Below, one piece after another: positions 17,110-25,853 of a DNA stretch of 52,987 nt. The translations under genes were made by a program, and so were the position numbers. Positions within the stretch are counted from its first letter, which is position 1, and every line of letters starts with the position of its first letter. The notes below the pieces were generated by a model. It did no database searches. It saw nothing but the letters and a program-made list of their open reading frames with translations, and was not told the DNA's origin. This stretch comes from Flavobacteriales bacterium (GTDB lineage: Bacteria > Bacteroidota > Bacteroidia > Flavobacteriales_D > Sanyastnellaceae). Location: positions 1-52,987 of the forward strand of contig PKEB01000001.1 of NCBI GenBank assembly GCA_002863125.1. The letters are read 5' to 3'.

Positions 17110-18174
17110 ATGTCTACAAGCACACCTACAACCCCGGCTAAAGCCAAGGCCAAAGCGCCTAAGAAGGCCGCCAAGAAAGCTGCTTCTGTACCTCACGCCA
17201 AGGAGGTATACCAGCGGTGGTTCCGCGACATGTACCTCATGCGCAAGTTCGAGGAGCGTTGTGGTCAGCTTTACATTCAACAAAAATTCGGAGGATTTTG
17301 CCACTTGTACATTGGACAAGAGGCGATTCTTGCCGGCATTTCGGAGGCCATTCGCCCAACCGATCGCATGATCACGGCTTACCGCGACCACGCTCATCCA
17401 TTGGTGCTCGGCACCGATCCGAAGTTTGTGATGGCTGAATTGTACGGTCGTCGCACCGGCACGAGCAAAGGCAAGGGCGGTTCCATGCACATGTTTGACA
17501 AGGAGCGCAACCTGTTTGGAGGGCACGGTATTGTCGGTGGACAAATTGGTCTGGGGGCAGGCATTGCTTTTGCAGACAAGTACCGCAACGAGGACCACGT
17601 AACGCTTTGTTTCTTCGGCGACGGCGCAGCGCGCCAGGGGATTCTGCACGAGACCTTCAACATGGCGATGACCTGGAAGTTGCCGGTTATTTTCATCGTG
17701 GAGAACAACAAATACGCGATGGGAACTTCGGTCGAGCGCACGTCCAACGTGACCGATTTGGAGCGTTTGGGCGCGAGCTACCGCATGCCTTCAGCAACGG
17801 TGGACGGCATGAGCCCAGAGGCAGTGCACGACGCCATCAAAGAAGCTGCGGAACGCGGACGCAAGGGCGAAGGCCCCACGTTGCTCGACATTCAGACGTA
17901 CCGCTACAAAGGGCACTCCATGTCTGATCCGCAGAAATACCGAACCAAGGAGGAGCTCAGCGAATACCAAGAGCAGGATCCGATTGAGCACGTTCGCAAG
18001 GTGCTCATCGACCAGGGATGGAATACGGCAGAGGAATTGAAGGCTGTGGAAAAGGAAGTCAAAGCCCAGGTGGAAGAATCCATTGCCTTCGCGGAAGAAA
18101 GCCCGTACCCAGAGGCCAGCGAATTGTATGAGGACGTCTACGCTACGGCCGACTACCCCTTCGTTCGCGATTGA
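17110..18174 (+). CDS. pdhA: Pyruvate dehydrogenase E1 component, alpha subunit
   Basis: With the beta subunit this decarboxylates pyruvate using thiamine diphosphate and passes the acetyl group to E2. The 354-aa protein has YIGQEAILAGI, GGHGIVGGQIGLGAG, and the ThDP motif starting GDGAARQG and ending VENN, then YRYKGHSMSDPQ with the phosphorylation-loop-type segment. An unusual tail of about 28 residues rich in Lys, Ala and Pro precedes the domain. The E2 gene follows after 34 bp. No E1-beta or lipoamide dehydrogenase gene lies nearby, so they must be encoded elsewhere. Related E1-alpha subunits act on branched 2-oxoacids, but length and context favour pyruvate. Confidence 0.93.
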   Translation: MSTSTPTTPAKAKAKAPKKAAKKAASVPHAKEVYQRWFRDMYLMRKFEERCGQLYIQQKFGGFCHLYIGQEAILAGISEAIRPTDRMITAYRDHAHPLVLGTDPKFVMAELYGRRTGTSKGKGGSMHMFDKERNLFGGHGIVGGQIGLGAGIAFADKYRNEDHVTLCFFGDGAARQGILHETFNMAMTWKLPVIFIVENNKYAMGTSVERTSNVTDLERLGASYRMPSATVDGMSPEAVHDAIKEAAERGRKGEGPTLLDIQTYRYKGHSMSDPQKYRTKEELSEYQEQDPIEHVRKVLIDQGWNTAEELKAVEKEVKAQVEESIAFAEESPYPEASELYEDVYATADYPFVRD

Positions 18175-18208
18175 TTAAACTACGAGTAGAACACGACATA
18201 CTTAGACA

Positions 18209-19492
18209 ATGGCAGAAATTGTTCGCATGCCCAAGTTGAGCGATACCATGACAGAAGGCGTGGTAGCATCTTGGCTCAAGCAAGTAGGGGATGAGGTGGA
18301 AAGCGGTGAAATTCTCGCGGAAATCGAGACCGACAAGGCCACCATGGAATTCGAGTCGTTCTTCGACGGCGTGCTCCTGCACATCGGCGTAGAACAAGGT
18401 TCGACGGCACCTGTAGACAGCCTATTGTGCATCTTGGGTGAGAAGGGTGAAGACATTTCGGCGGTTTTGGAAGAAGCGGCTAAAGCTCCCGCAGCTGAGG
18501 CACCCGCTGAGCCCGAGGCTCCAGCACCGGCCCCCGCTCCAGCACCGGCCCCCGCTCCAGCGCCCGTTGCAGCCCCAGCCCCAGCGCCTGCACCCGCTCC
18601 TGTTGCAGCAGCCCCGGCTCCAGCTCCGGTTGTCCCTTCAGCGAACGGTCGCTTGAAGGCCTCACCGTTGGCTCGGAAACTCGCAGAAGAACGCGGCTTG
18701 AACGTCTCCATGATTCCCGGTTCCGGTGATGGCGGCCGAGTGGTCAAACGCGACGTAGAAGCGTACCAAGCCCAAGGTCCAGGTGCACCGGTTCAAGGCG
18801 TAGAGCGCTTCACGGAAGTCGGCATCAGCCAGATGCGCAAGACCATCGCTCGCCGCCTTTCTGAGAGTAAGTTCTCAGCGCCGCACTTCTACTTGACCGT
18901 GAGTGTGGACATGGGAGCAGCGATGACCACGCGCAAAGCCATCAATGATGGAGGCGAGGTGAAAATCAGCTTCAACGATATGGTTGTGAAGGCTGCGGCC
19001 TTGGCATTGAAAAAGCACCCGGTCGTCAACAGCAGCTGGTTGGGCGACCGCATCCGATTCAACGAACACGTCCACATCGGAGTGGCGGTTTCAGTCGATG
19101 AGGGACTGCTGGTCCCCGTGGTCCGACACGCAGACTTGAAGCGCATGTCCCAGATTGGTGCGGAGGTGAAAGATTACGCCGGCAAAGCGCGCGACAAGAA
19201 ATTGCAACCCAGCGATTGGGAAGGAAACACCTTCACCATCTCCAACCTCGGAATGTTTGGCATCGACGAGTTCACGGCCATCATCAATGCACCGGATTCG
19301 TGCATTTTGGCGGTTGGTGGCATCAATGCCGTACCCGTTGTGAAGGACGGTGCTGTGGTGCCAGGGCATGTCATGAAGGTCACCTTGAGCTGTGACCACC
19401 GTTCGGTGGATGGTGCTTCAGGCGCAGCGTTCTTGCAGGACTTCAAGAATTACTTGGAAAACCCGGTTCAGATGCTGGCCAACGGCTACTGA
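18209..19492 (+). CDS. pdhC: Pyruvate dehydrogenase E2, dihydrolipoamide acetyltransferase
   Basis: E2 transfers the acetyl group from its lipoyl arm to CoA and forms the core of the complex. The 427-aa protein has one lipoyl domain with the modified Lys43 in ETDKATMEF, an Ala/Pro-rich flexible linker (about 90-145), a peripheral-subunit-binding domain (KASPLARKLAEERGLNV, about 148-185), and the catalytic domain ending in DHRSVDGA with His397 and Asp401. It follows pdhA in one operon and ends at a strong terminator. Confidence 0.95.
   Translation: MAEIVRMPKLSDTMTEGVVASWLKQVGDEVESGEILAEIETDKATMEFESFFDGVLLHIGVEQGSTAPVDSLLCILGEKGEDISAVLEEAAKAPAAEAPAEPEAPAPAPAPAPAPAPAPVAAPAPAPAPAPVAAAPAPAPVVPSANGRLKASPLARKLAEERGLNVSMIPGSGDGGRVVKRDVEAYQAQGPGAPVQGVERFTEVGISQMRKTIARRLSESKFSAPHFYLTVSVDMGAAMTTRKAINDGGEVKISFNDMVVKAAALALKKHPVVNSSWLGDRIRFNEHVHIGVAVSVDEGLLVPVVRHADLKRMSQIGAEVKDYAGKARDKKLQPSDWEGNTFTISNLGMFGIDEFTAIINAPDSCILAVGGINAVPVVKDGAVVPGHVMKVTLSCDHRSVDGASGAAFLQDFKNYLENPVQMLANGY
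18518..18640 (+). repeat. Ala-Pro linker with tandem 18-bp units in pdhC
   Basis: Two exact 18-bp copies (18518-18535 and 18536-18553) and decaying further copies encode the A-P-A-P swinging-arm linker. Slippage at this site would lengthen or shorten the linker in frame. Confidence 0.7.
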
Positions 19493-19514
19493 TCCGAGCG
19501 TTTCCCCATTCGAG

Positions 19515-19545
19515 AAAGAGCCGGCCGTTGGGTTGGCTCTTTTCG
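19515..19545 (+). terminator. Rho-independent terminator of the pdhA-pdhC operon
   Basis: Stem 19516-19526 with 19531-19541 (with two wobble pairs inside), a 4-nt loop and a T-rich tail. Confidence 0.85.
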
Positions 19546-19609
19546 TTTGCGGGTGTTGCATTTCAAGGTGTTCACGCCGACCTTCGAGGTGCGCGCACGG
19601 CAACTCCCC

Positions 19610-21715
19610 ATGGCACTTGATTTCACTGATACTCCCATCGAATACGTCAAAGGCATTGGCCCGAAGCGTGCGGAGTGGCTGCGGTCGGAATTGGGGATTG
19701 CCTCAGCAGGGGACCTGCTGGAACATTTGCCTTTTCGCTACGAGGACCGCACGGCGTTTGCACGGGTGGATGCGCTCTCCTCTGATGCGGTGGCCGTCCA
19801 ATTGCGCGGCGTAATCACCGGCATCAATCAAGTTACGGGCAAACGCGGTTCCCGACTCGTGGCCAAATTCAAGGATGATTCCGGAACGATTGACCTTGTT
19901 TGGTTCAAAGGTGCGCGTTGGATGGCTTCTCAGATTCCGGTTCAGCAAAAAGTGGTGGTCTATGGCAAGCCCACCAAATATCAGAACCGGTGGAACATGC
20001 CACATCCGGAAGTCGAGCTCGAGGCGCAATTCGAGCAGCGCAAAGGCGCCGGCCTGCAGCCGGTTTACCGGACTTCGGAAAAATTGACCCAACGGGGCTT
20101 GTCTTCAGCCGGGCTCGCTAAGGCTGTTCGAACGCTACTCGCACATCCCCAATTCAGCGCGGCGGAACGCCTGCCCGAATCCATTCGAACGGAACTTAAG
20201 TTTCCATCTCGAGCCGATGCGTTCCGGCAGGTGCATGCACCGCAAAATGCGGAGGAAGCCGAGCGCGGCCGGCGTAGCTTGAAATTCGAAGAACTCCTCC
20301 TGCTGCAGATCAAGCTGCTCCAGCAGAAGCAAGCGCAAACCCAGGATGTCCCAGGCGTTCGGTTTGGTGAAGTAGGGGAGCTATTCAACGCTTATTACAG
20401 CCAGCACATCCCTTTTGAACTCACGGGAGCGCAAAAACGAGTGATGCGCGAGATCCGTGCCGACCTGAACACCGGGTGGCACATGAATCGGCTGCTGCAG
20501 GGCGATGTGGGCAGCGGTAAAACCATGGTCGCGTTGTTGACGGCGTTGTTGGCGTTGGATAATGGATACCAAGCGTGTGTCATGGCGCCGACGGAGATTT
20601 TGGCCAACCAGCATTACGTTTCCTTTCAAGAGGCCTTAGCGGACCTGCCTGTGTGCGTTGAGCTGTTGACGGGAAGCGTCAAGACCGCACAACGAAAGCC
20701 CATCTTGGCCGGATTGGAAGCTGGTGAGGTGCACATCCTAATCGGGACCCATGCCCTCATCGAACCCGGCGTCCAATTCAAACGTTTGGGACTCGCTATT
20801 ATCGATGAGCAACACCGATTTGGCGTGGCGCAGCGCAGCAAGCTTTGGGCCAAGGCCAACCCGGCACCGCACGTCTTGGTGATGACCGCAACGCCCATTC
20901 CGCGGACGTTGGCCATGACCGCGTACGGCGACTTGGACGTCAGCGTCATCGATGAGATGCCGCCCGGTCGCAAGCCGATCAAAACCGTACACCGCACCGA
21001 TGAGGCGCGGCTGTCGGTGTTCCAATTCATGGAAGACGAAATTAAGCGCGGGCGCCAGGTGTACGTCGTCTATCCGTTGATTGAGGAAAGCGCCACCCTC
21101 GACCACAAGGACTTAATGGACGGCTACGAAAGCCTTTCGCGGCGGTTCCCGCTCCCGGATTTCCGCATTGGAATCGTCCATGGCCGAATGAAGCCCGAGG
21201 CCAAGGACATGGAGATGGAGCGTTTTGCAAACGGAACGAGCCACATCTTGGTAGCAACCACCGTCATCGAAGTGGGTGTCAACGTCCCCAACGCATCGGT
21301 GATGGTCATCGAAAGTGCCGAGCGCTTCGGGCTGGCTCAGCTGCATCAACTGCGGGGCCGAGTCGGCCGCGGGGCTGAGCAGAGCTACTGCATTTTGATG
21401 ACCGGCAATGAGTTGTCCAAAGACGGCCGGCGACGGTTCGAAACCATGTGCCGCACGAACGATGGGTTTGAATTGGCCGAGGTGGATATGGAACTCCGCG
21501 GCCCCGGCGATTTGATGGGCACACAGCAATCCGGCGTTCCAGACCTCAAAATGGCAGACCTGCTGCGCGACCGGGAACTGCTCACCACCGCCCGGTACAT
21601 TGGGACCCGCATTCTCGAGGAGGATCCGCGACTCGAATCGCCTCCCTACGCTATCCTCAAAGCTGCGTTGATACGTGCACAACAAGGCCGCACGAATTGG
21701 AGCCGAATCTCCTGA
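19610..21715 (+). CDS. recG: ATP-dependent DNA helicase RecG
   Basis: RecG is a superfamily 2 helicase that reverses stalled forks and branch-migrates Holliday junctions. This 701-aa protein has the N-terminal wedge/OB region, with YVKGIGPKRAEWL near the start and RFEDRT-like RYEDRTAFA. Walker A GDVGSGKT is at 298-305, the DExH box is DEQH at 399-402 followed by RFGVAQR, then MTATPIPRTLA, and the C-terminal GRVGRG and RGPGD motifs. The ATG at 19610 gives the usual N-terminus. The next gene starts 10 bp downstream. Confidence 0.96.
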   Translation: MALDFTDTPIEYVKGIGPKRAEWLRSELGIASAGDLLEHLPFRYEDRTAFARVDALSSDAVAVQLRGVITGINQVTGKRGSRLVAKFKDDSGTIDLVWFKGARWMASQIPVQQKVVVYGKPTKYQNRWNMPHPEVELEAQFEQRKGAGLQPVYRTSEKLTQRGLSSAGLAKAVRTLLAHPQFSAAERLPESIRTELKFPSRADAFRQVHAPQNAEEAERGRRSLKFEELLLLQIKLLQQKQAQTQDVPGVRFGEVGELFNAYYSQHIPFELTGAQKRVMREIRADLNTGWHMNRLLQGDVGSGKTMVALLTALLALDNGYQACVMAPTEILANQHYVSFQEALADLPVCVELLTGSVKTAQRKPILAGLEAGEVHILIGTHALIEPGVQFKRLGLAIIDEQHRFGVAQRSKLWAKANPAPHVLVMTATPIPRTLAMTAYGDLDVSVIDEMPPGRKPIKTVHRTDEARLSVFQFMEDEIKRGRQVYVVYPLIEESATLDHKDLMDGYESLSRRFPLPDFRIGIVHGRMKPEAKDMEMERFANGTSHILVATTVIEVGVNVPNASVMVIESAERFGLAQLHQLRGRVGRGAEQSYCILMTGNELSKDGRRRFETMCRTNDGFELAEVDMELRGPGDLMGTQQSGVPDLKMADLLRDRELLTTARYIGTRILEEDPRLESPPYAILKAALIRAQQGRTNWSRIS

Positions 21716-21725
21716 ACTTGGTTCC

Positions 21726-23489
21726 ATGAATTGGCAGCGCGGGCTTACGGTTGGCGGGGTGATTGCGGCTGTGTTGGGAAGCGCGGCGTGGGTGCTTTCA
21801 CAGCGCGCTGCAAAACCCCAGTACGTGGACCCGACCGATGTGGTCAGTGATGCCTTTGATCATTGGGAACAGCCAGCGGCATGGCCGAACGGGCTGGAAG
21901 TCCAAGATTCCGTGTCGTGCACGTTGACGGCGTTCACCCAACGTGCGAAAGCGGTGTCCGTGTACCATTCCACATCGGCTCCCACAGTTTTGCCCACCGG
22001 GTGGGTCAGCGAAGCGTGGCAGGGCGGATGGATTATGGGTGTCGCATTGGAGGAGTGGGATCTTGAGCCGGGCGCCATGGCCGCATACTGGCAGCCGCGA
22101 TCCGGCGGACGCACGGTGCAAGTGCTGCTTGGTGATGGGACGGTGGAATCTTCATTTGAACGGCAGGGCAGGGCAGGAAGGGCTGCAAAATTGATTACCC
22201 AAATGGGGGAGCAACCGCCGCCGAGCGAGCCTGTGCTTCCTCAGTCGTGGGCGGCGTGGTACGAGCGGGTGGCTGCGGCGTCCGGCATCGATGTGGCAGC
22301 GGTTGGAGCCTATCCCACCACCGCGGCTGTGGTGCCCGATTCATTGGCGTGGTTGGTGGAGTCGTCTTGGTTGACCTGTGCGGTGGACGGGGTTGTCTTA
22401 CGTGCATACGCTGGGCGTGATTCCGCGGCAGCGGTGCAACGCTTGGGATCGTGGGAGAACGGTGTTTGGTACATTCCGGCCAAGGAAACTGAATCCGCGT
22501 GGTCTCAGGTGCCGCTATACCGCTCGGAAGCCAGCGAGGCCCCCGCTCGATTTGATTTTGCCCGAGTCAGCAACGGCGAATCCAGAACGGCTCAGGCATT
22601 GGCGGACGGTCGATTGGTTTGGAGCGTTGAAACGCAATCGGTCAATGCTGGTGATGCGGCCGCCCCGGTGGCCCTCACGTCTGTCGAAACCACCGCAGTA
22701 GTGCGCACCGGCATTTTGGGGTATGCGCGCAACCACCGATCCGGCGGTCGAATGGAGCTTCAAAGCGAAGAAGGCCGTGTGGTGGCTCGGGAAAATGGTC
22801 GGGACGTGTGGTCGGTCGAAATTGAAGCGGCCGCCGTACCAGAGGTGTGGGAAATTGACCTCTACCGCAACGGAAAGTACCAGGTTGCCATTGGCGCGGG
22901 CAAGCGGTTTCATGTCATCGATGTCCTGGGCCGCGAAGTGAAAGGATTTCCGAAGCGTTGGTCCAACGGATTCTCCGCGTTTGCGGTATTTGACTACGAC
23001 AAAAACCGCCAATTCCGCTTCCTGTTGGCAGCGCCGAACGGGGAGGTATTCAATTTCAGAAAGGAAGGCGAACGTACGCCGGGTTGGAAATTCAAGGCGG
23101 AATCCGGCCGGCACATCGTGAGTTTATCGCACCTCCGCATCGGGCCGCGCGATTACATTTTCGCGGGGCAGGACGACGGCTCCGTGCGCATCTTGAGTCG
23201 AACGGGGGAAGACCGGTACCGATCTCCGGTGCGCGTCCCAGTCGGTCAACGGTTGGCGTTCCGATTGGGCAAAGACCTCGCCTCTTCCACGGTGCTTTAC
23301 GTGGACAATGAAGGGTGGGTGCAAGAGCGAACGATTGGATCGGATGAGCCGGTCGGGATGAGCCGGATGACGAGGGGGATAAGCGTCCTCGTGGAGGACC
23401 GAACCGGGGATGGGATATCAGAAGTGGTCGTGACCACTGCTGCCGGCGAAGAACTCTGGGACGCGGGCAATCAGCGCCTCGTGGATTAG
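21726..23489 (+). CDS. Membrane-anchored protein of unknown function with repeat-rich C-terminus
   Basis: This 587-aa protein has one N-terminal hydrophobic segment (about 6-27), so it is probably anchored with its bulk outside the cytoplasm. The middle part has an alternating strand pattern with WLVESSWLTCAVDGVVLRAY. The C-terminal third has propeller-like strands (IDLYRNGKYQVAIGAG, FAVFDYDKNRQFRFLLA, YIFAGQDDGSVRILSR). I do not recognise a family with confidence; large uncharacterised Bacteroidota proteins with a similar plan exist. The ATG is chosen 10 bp after the recG stop, suggesting co-transcription. The stop overlaps that of the convergent acyl-CoA dehydrogenase gene. Confidence 0.75.
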   Translation: MNWQRGLTVGGVIAAVLGSAAWVLSQRAAKPQYVDPTDVVSDAFDHWEQPAAWPNGLEVQDSVSCTLTAFTQRAKAVSVYHSTSAPTVLPTGWVSEAWQGGWIMGVALEEWDLEPGAMAAYWQPRSGGRTVQVLLGDGTVESSFERQGRAGRAAKLITQMGEQPPPSEPVLPQSWAAWYERVAAASGIDVAAVGAYPTTAAVVPDSLAWLVESSWLTCAVDGVVLRAYAGRDSAAAVQRLGSWENGVWYIPAKETESAWSQVPLYRSEASEAPARFDFARVSNGESRTAQALADGRLVWSVETQSVNAGDAAAPVALTSVETTAVVRTGILGYARNHRSGGRMELQSEEGRVVARENGRDVWSVEIEAAAVPEVWEIDLYRNGKYQVAIGAGKRFHVIDVLGREVKGFPKRWSNGFSAFAVFDYDKNRQFRFLLAAPNGEVFNFRKEGERTPGWKFKAESGRHIVSLSHLRIGPRDYIFAGQDDGSVRILSRTGEDRYRSPVRVPVGQRLAFRLGKDLASSTVLYVDNEGWVQERTIGSDEPVGMSRMTRGISVLVEDRTGDGISEVVVTTAAGEELWDAGNQRLVD

Positions 23490-24628
23490 TCCTTCAGGAT
23501 CGAACGGCTGATGACGATTTTCTGGACCTCACTGGTGCCTTCGTAGATCTGGGTGATCTTGGCGTCGCGCATCAAGCGCTCGACGTGGTATTCTTTCACA
23601 AAACCATAGCCGCCGTGCACCTGAACCGCTTCGACGGTTTGGGTCATGGCCACCTCTGAAGCATAGAGCTTGGCCATGCTGGAAGCGAGGTCGTAGTCTT
23701 CACCGGCGTCTTTTAAAGCGGCGGCTTTCATCACCATCAAGCGGGCGGCTTCAATCTGTGTTGCCATATCGGCCAGTTTGAATGCGATGGCCTGGTGCTG
23801 GTTGATGGTTTTGCCAAATGCCTTCCGCTCTTTGGAGTAGGCCAACGCGAGTTCGTGTGCCCCGGAGGCGATGCCCAAGGCTTGGGCTGCGATGCCGATG
23901 CGTCCGCCTGCCAAGGTCTTCATGGCAAATTTGAATCCAAATCCGTCTTCACCAATGCGGTTTTCCTTGGGCACTTTTACGTCTTGGAACATCAAGGTGT
24001 GCGTGTCCGACCCTCGGATGCCCATTTTGTCTTCCTTGGCCCCAACGATGAAACCAGGCATGTCCCGCTCAACAATCAAGGCATTGATGCCACGGTGGCC
24101 CTTGTCAGCATCGGTTTGAGCGATGACGAGGTAAGTACTGGCGCATCCGCCGTTGGTGATCCAGTTCTTGGTGCCGTTGAGGAGGTAGTGATCGCCGCAA
24201 TCAATGGCGGTTGTGGCCTGGGATGTGGCATCGGAACCCGCTTCGGGTTCGCTGAGGCAGAATGCTCCAATCTTTTGGCCGGATGCCAAGGGGCGGAGGT
24301 ATTTTTCCTTTTGCTCCTCGGTACCATAGGCTTGCAATCCATAGCATACAAGGGAGTTGTTGACGCTCATGCAAACGCTTACTGAGGCGTCCACCTTGCT
24401 GATTTCTTCCATGGCCAAGACGTAGCTCATGGTGTCCATCCCGCTTCCTCCGTACTTCTCATCCACCATCATGCCCATGAACCCGAGTTGCCCGAGTTCA
24501 TTGATTTCTTCGGTCGCAAACCGCTGCTCGTTGTCGCGGTCGATGACCGTGGGTTTGAGTACGTTTTGGGCGAAGTCGCGGGCGGCGTCCCGGACGGCGA
24601 TGTGCTCTTCAGTAAGTTCGAGGTTCAT
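23486..24628 (-). CDS. Acyl-CoA dehydrogenase (short-chain/butyryl-CoA type)
   Basis: This 380-aa FAD enzyme introduces a 2,3-double bond into acyl-CoA in beta-oxidation. Diagnostic parts are GAFCLSEPEAGSD (flavin and substrate contact), KNWITNGG, RIGIAAQALGIASGA, the QVHGGYGFVKEYHVER segment, and IYEGTSEVQ, which carries the catalytic Glu near the C-terminus as in short-chain enzymes. The ATG at 24628 is the normal family start. The frame continues upstream across the anmK promoter area, but that part has no family similarity. A perfect -7 element lies 38 nt upstream. Confidence 0.93.
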   Translation of the reverse strand: MNLELTEEHIAVRDAARDFAQNVLKPTVIDRDNEQRFATEEINELGQLGFMGMMVDEKYGGSGMDTMSYVLAMEEISKVDASVSVCMSVNNSLVCYGLQAYGTEEQKEKYLRPLASGQKIGAFCLSEPEAGSDATSQATTAIDCGDHYLLNGTKNWITNGGCASTYLVIAQTDADKGHRGINALIVERDMPGFIVGAKEDKMGIRGSDTHTLMFQDVKVPKENRIGEDGFGFKFAMKTLAGGRIGIAAQALGIASGAHELALAYSKERKAFGKTINQHQAIAFKLADMATQIEAARLMVMKAAALKDAGEDYDLASSMAKLYASEVAMTQTVEAVQVHGGYGFVKEYHVERLMRDAKITQIYEGTSEVQKIVISRSILKD

Positions 24629-24666
24629 TTCCTTGATGCTTTTGGAGAAATTGCTCCATATTGTTG

Positions 24667-24674
24667 CAAAGATA
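24667..24674 (-). promoter_or_regulatory. -7 element of the acyl-CoA dehydrogenase gene
   Basis: The minus strand reads TATCTTTG, a perfect consensus match, giving a leader of about 30 nt. Confidence 0.6.
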
Positions 24675-24695
24675 AGACGTCTCCGACCGTTCGAT

Positions 24696-25853
24696 ATGGA
24701 ACTGAAAACCACTGAATTGGGAGCATGCGGGCCGAATCGGCCCTTTCGTGTTTTGGGCACCATGAGCGGAACCTCCATGGATGCACTGGATTTGGTGGAG
24801 GCCGAATTCACCTGTACAGATGGCCGGTGGAAGGGGAGCATCGAGGCGCTGCGCGAGGTGCCATTGGACGCCACTTGGCCCGAGCGATTCGGCGCCCTCG
24901 CGCGTGCCGGCGCCGCGGAGTGGTTCGAATGCGAGCGGGATTGGTCACGCTGGTGTGCGGCCCAAATTGCCCAGTGCACGGACCCCCAGCAGTTTGACGT
25001 GATCGCCTTCTCCGGGCAAACCATTTTTCACCAGCCTGCGAACGGATACACCGCTCAATTGGGAAGCGGCGCGGAATTGTATGCTGCATTTGGTGCGCGG
25101 GTGCCGGTCGTCAGTGATTTGCGCAGTTTGGATGTAGCCCTCGGCGGACAAGGCGCACCCCTTGTGCCCGTGGCTGATGCCTTGCTCTTCAGGGAGTATG
25201 AAGCATGCTTGAACCTCGGCGGGTTCTCCAACATCAGCTTGGAACGCGACGGACGGCGCTTGGCATGGGATGTGGGGCCTTGCAATTTGGTGTTGAATGC
25301 CCTCGCCCAACGCCAGGGGCTCCCTTTCGATTCCTCAGGTCAGTTGGCCGCCTCGGGCGACGTGCTGCCTGAACTGTTCGCGGATTGGATGAACCTGCCG
25401 TACCACAACCAAATGGCCCCGAAAAGCCTTGGGGTGGAGTGGCTGCAGCAGTCGTTTTGGCCGGTGCTGGCGCAACACGAGTGCCATGGCGCGTTGGTGA
25501 CGGAAGATTTGCTCGCGACGGCAGTAGCCTACATCGCTGCACAGGTGCGCTCTGCGGCCAATGGGCGGAAGACCCTGGTGACGGGAGGTGGTGCGTTCAA
25601 TGAGGAGTTGGTCCGACACTTTGGTGAAGCCTCTCCGATTGGCGAAGGGGAAGTGCCCTTCGAAGCAATCGTACCCGATGCGACCCTCGTTCAAGGAAAA
25701 GAAGCCTTTGCGTTTGGCTTTTTGGGGCTCTTGCGGTGGCTGGAATGGGACAACGTTTGGCCCGAAGTCACAGGCAGCAGCATGGCTCACATGGGTGGAG
25801 CATTGTGGGGCAAGAACGGCTTATCTTCGCCCTCGCCAAATGCAATGCAATGA
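24696..25853 (+). CDS. anmK: Anhydro-N-acetylmuramic acid kinase
   Basis: AnmK phosphorylates and opens 1,6-anhydro-MurNAc during peptidoglycan recycling. This 385-aa protein has the ATP-binding GTMSGTSMDALDL near residue 21-33, FSGQTIFHQP, the LGSGAELYAA and DLRSLDVALGGQGAPLVP segments, LNLGGFSNIS, and the C-terminal LVTGGGAFNEELV. The ATG at 24696 is preferred because the longer frame lies within the divergent gene. Its stop overlaps the start of the next gene (ATGA). Confidence 0.95.
   Translation: MELKTTELGACGPNRPFRVLGTMSGTSMDALDLVEAEFTCTDGRWKGSIEALREVPLDATWPERFGALARAGAAEWFECERDWSRWCAAQIAQCTDPQQFDVIAFSGQTIFHQPANGYTAQLGSGAELYAAFGARVPVVSDLRSLDVALGGQGAPLVPVADALLFREYEACLNLGGFSNISLERDGRRLAWDVGPCNLVLNALAQRQGLPFDSSGQLAASGDVLPELFADWMNLPYHNQMAPKSLGVEWLQQSFWPVLAQHECHGALVTEDLLATAVAYIAAQVRSAANGRKTLVTGGGAFNEELVRHFGEASPIGEGEVPFEAIVPDATLVQGKEAFAFGFLGLLRWLEWDNVWPEVTGSSMAHMGGALWGKNGLSSPSPNAMQ
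25822..25829 (+). promoter_or_regulatory. Candidate -7 element inside anmK for the amino-acid dehydrogenase
   Basis: TATCTTCG (one mismatch to TAnnTTTG) lies 20 nt upstream of the ATG at 25850, within the last codons of anmK. Confidence 0.35.

Noticed and set aside
24429-24695. Upstream extension of anmK
   Set aside because: The extra residues lie antisense to the acyl-CoA dehydrogenase start and have no AnmK similarity.
24629-25024. Upstream extension of the acyl-CoA dehydrogenase frame
   Set aside because: It would cover the promoter and run opposite anmK; the family normally starts at MNLELTEEH.
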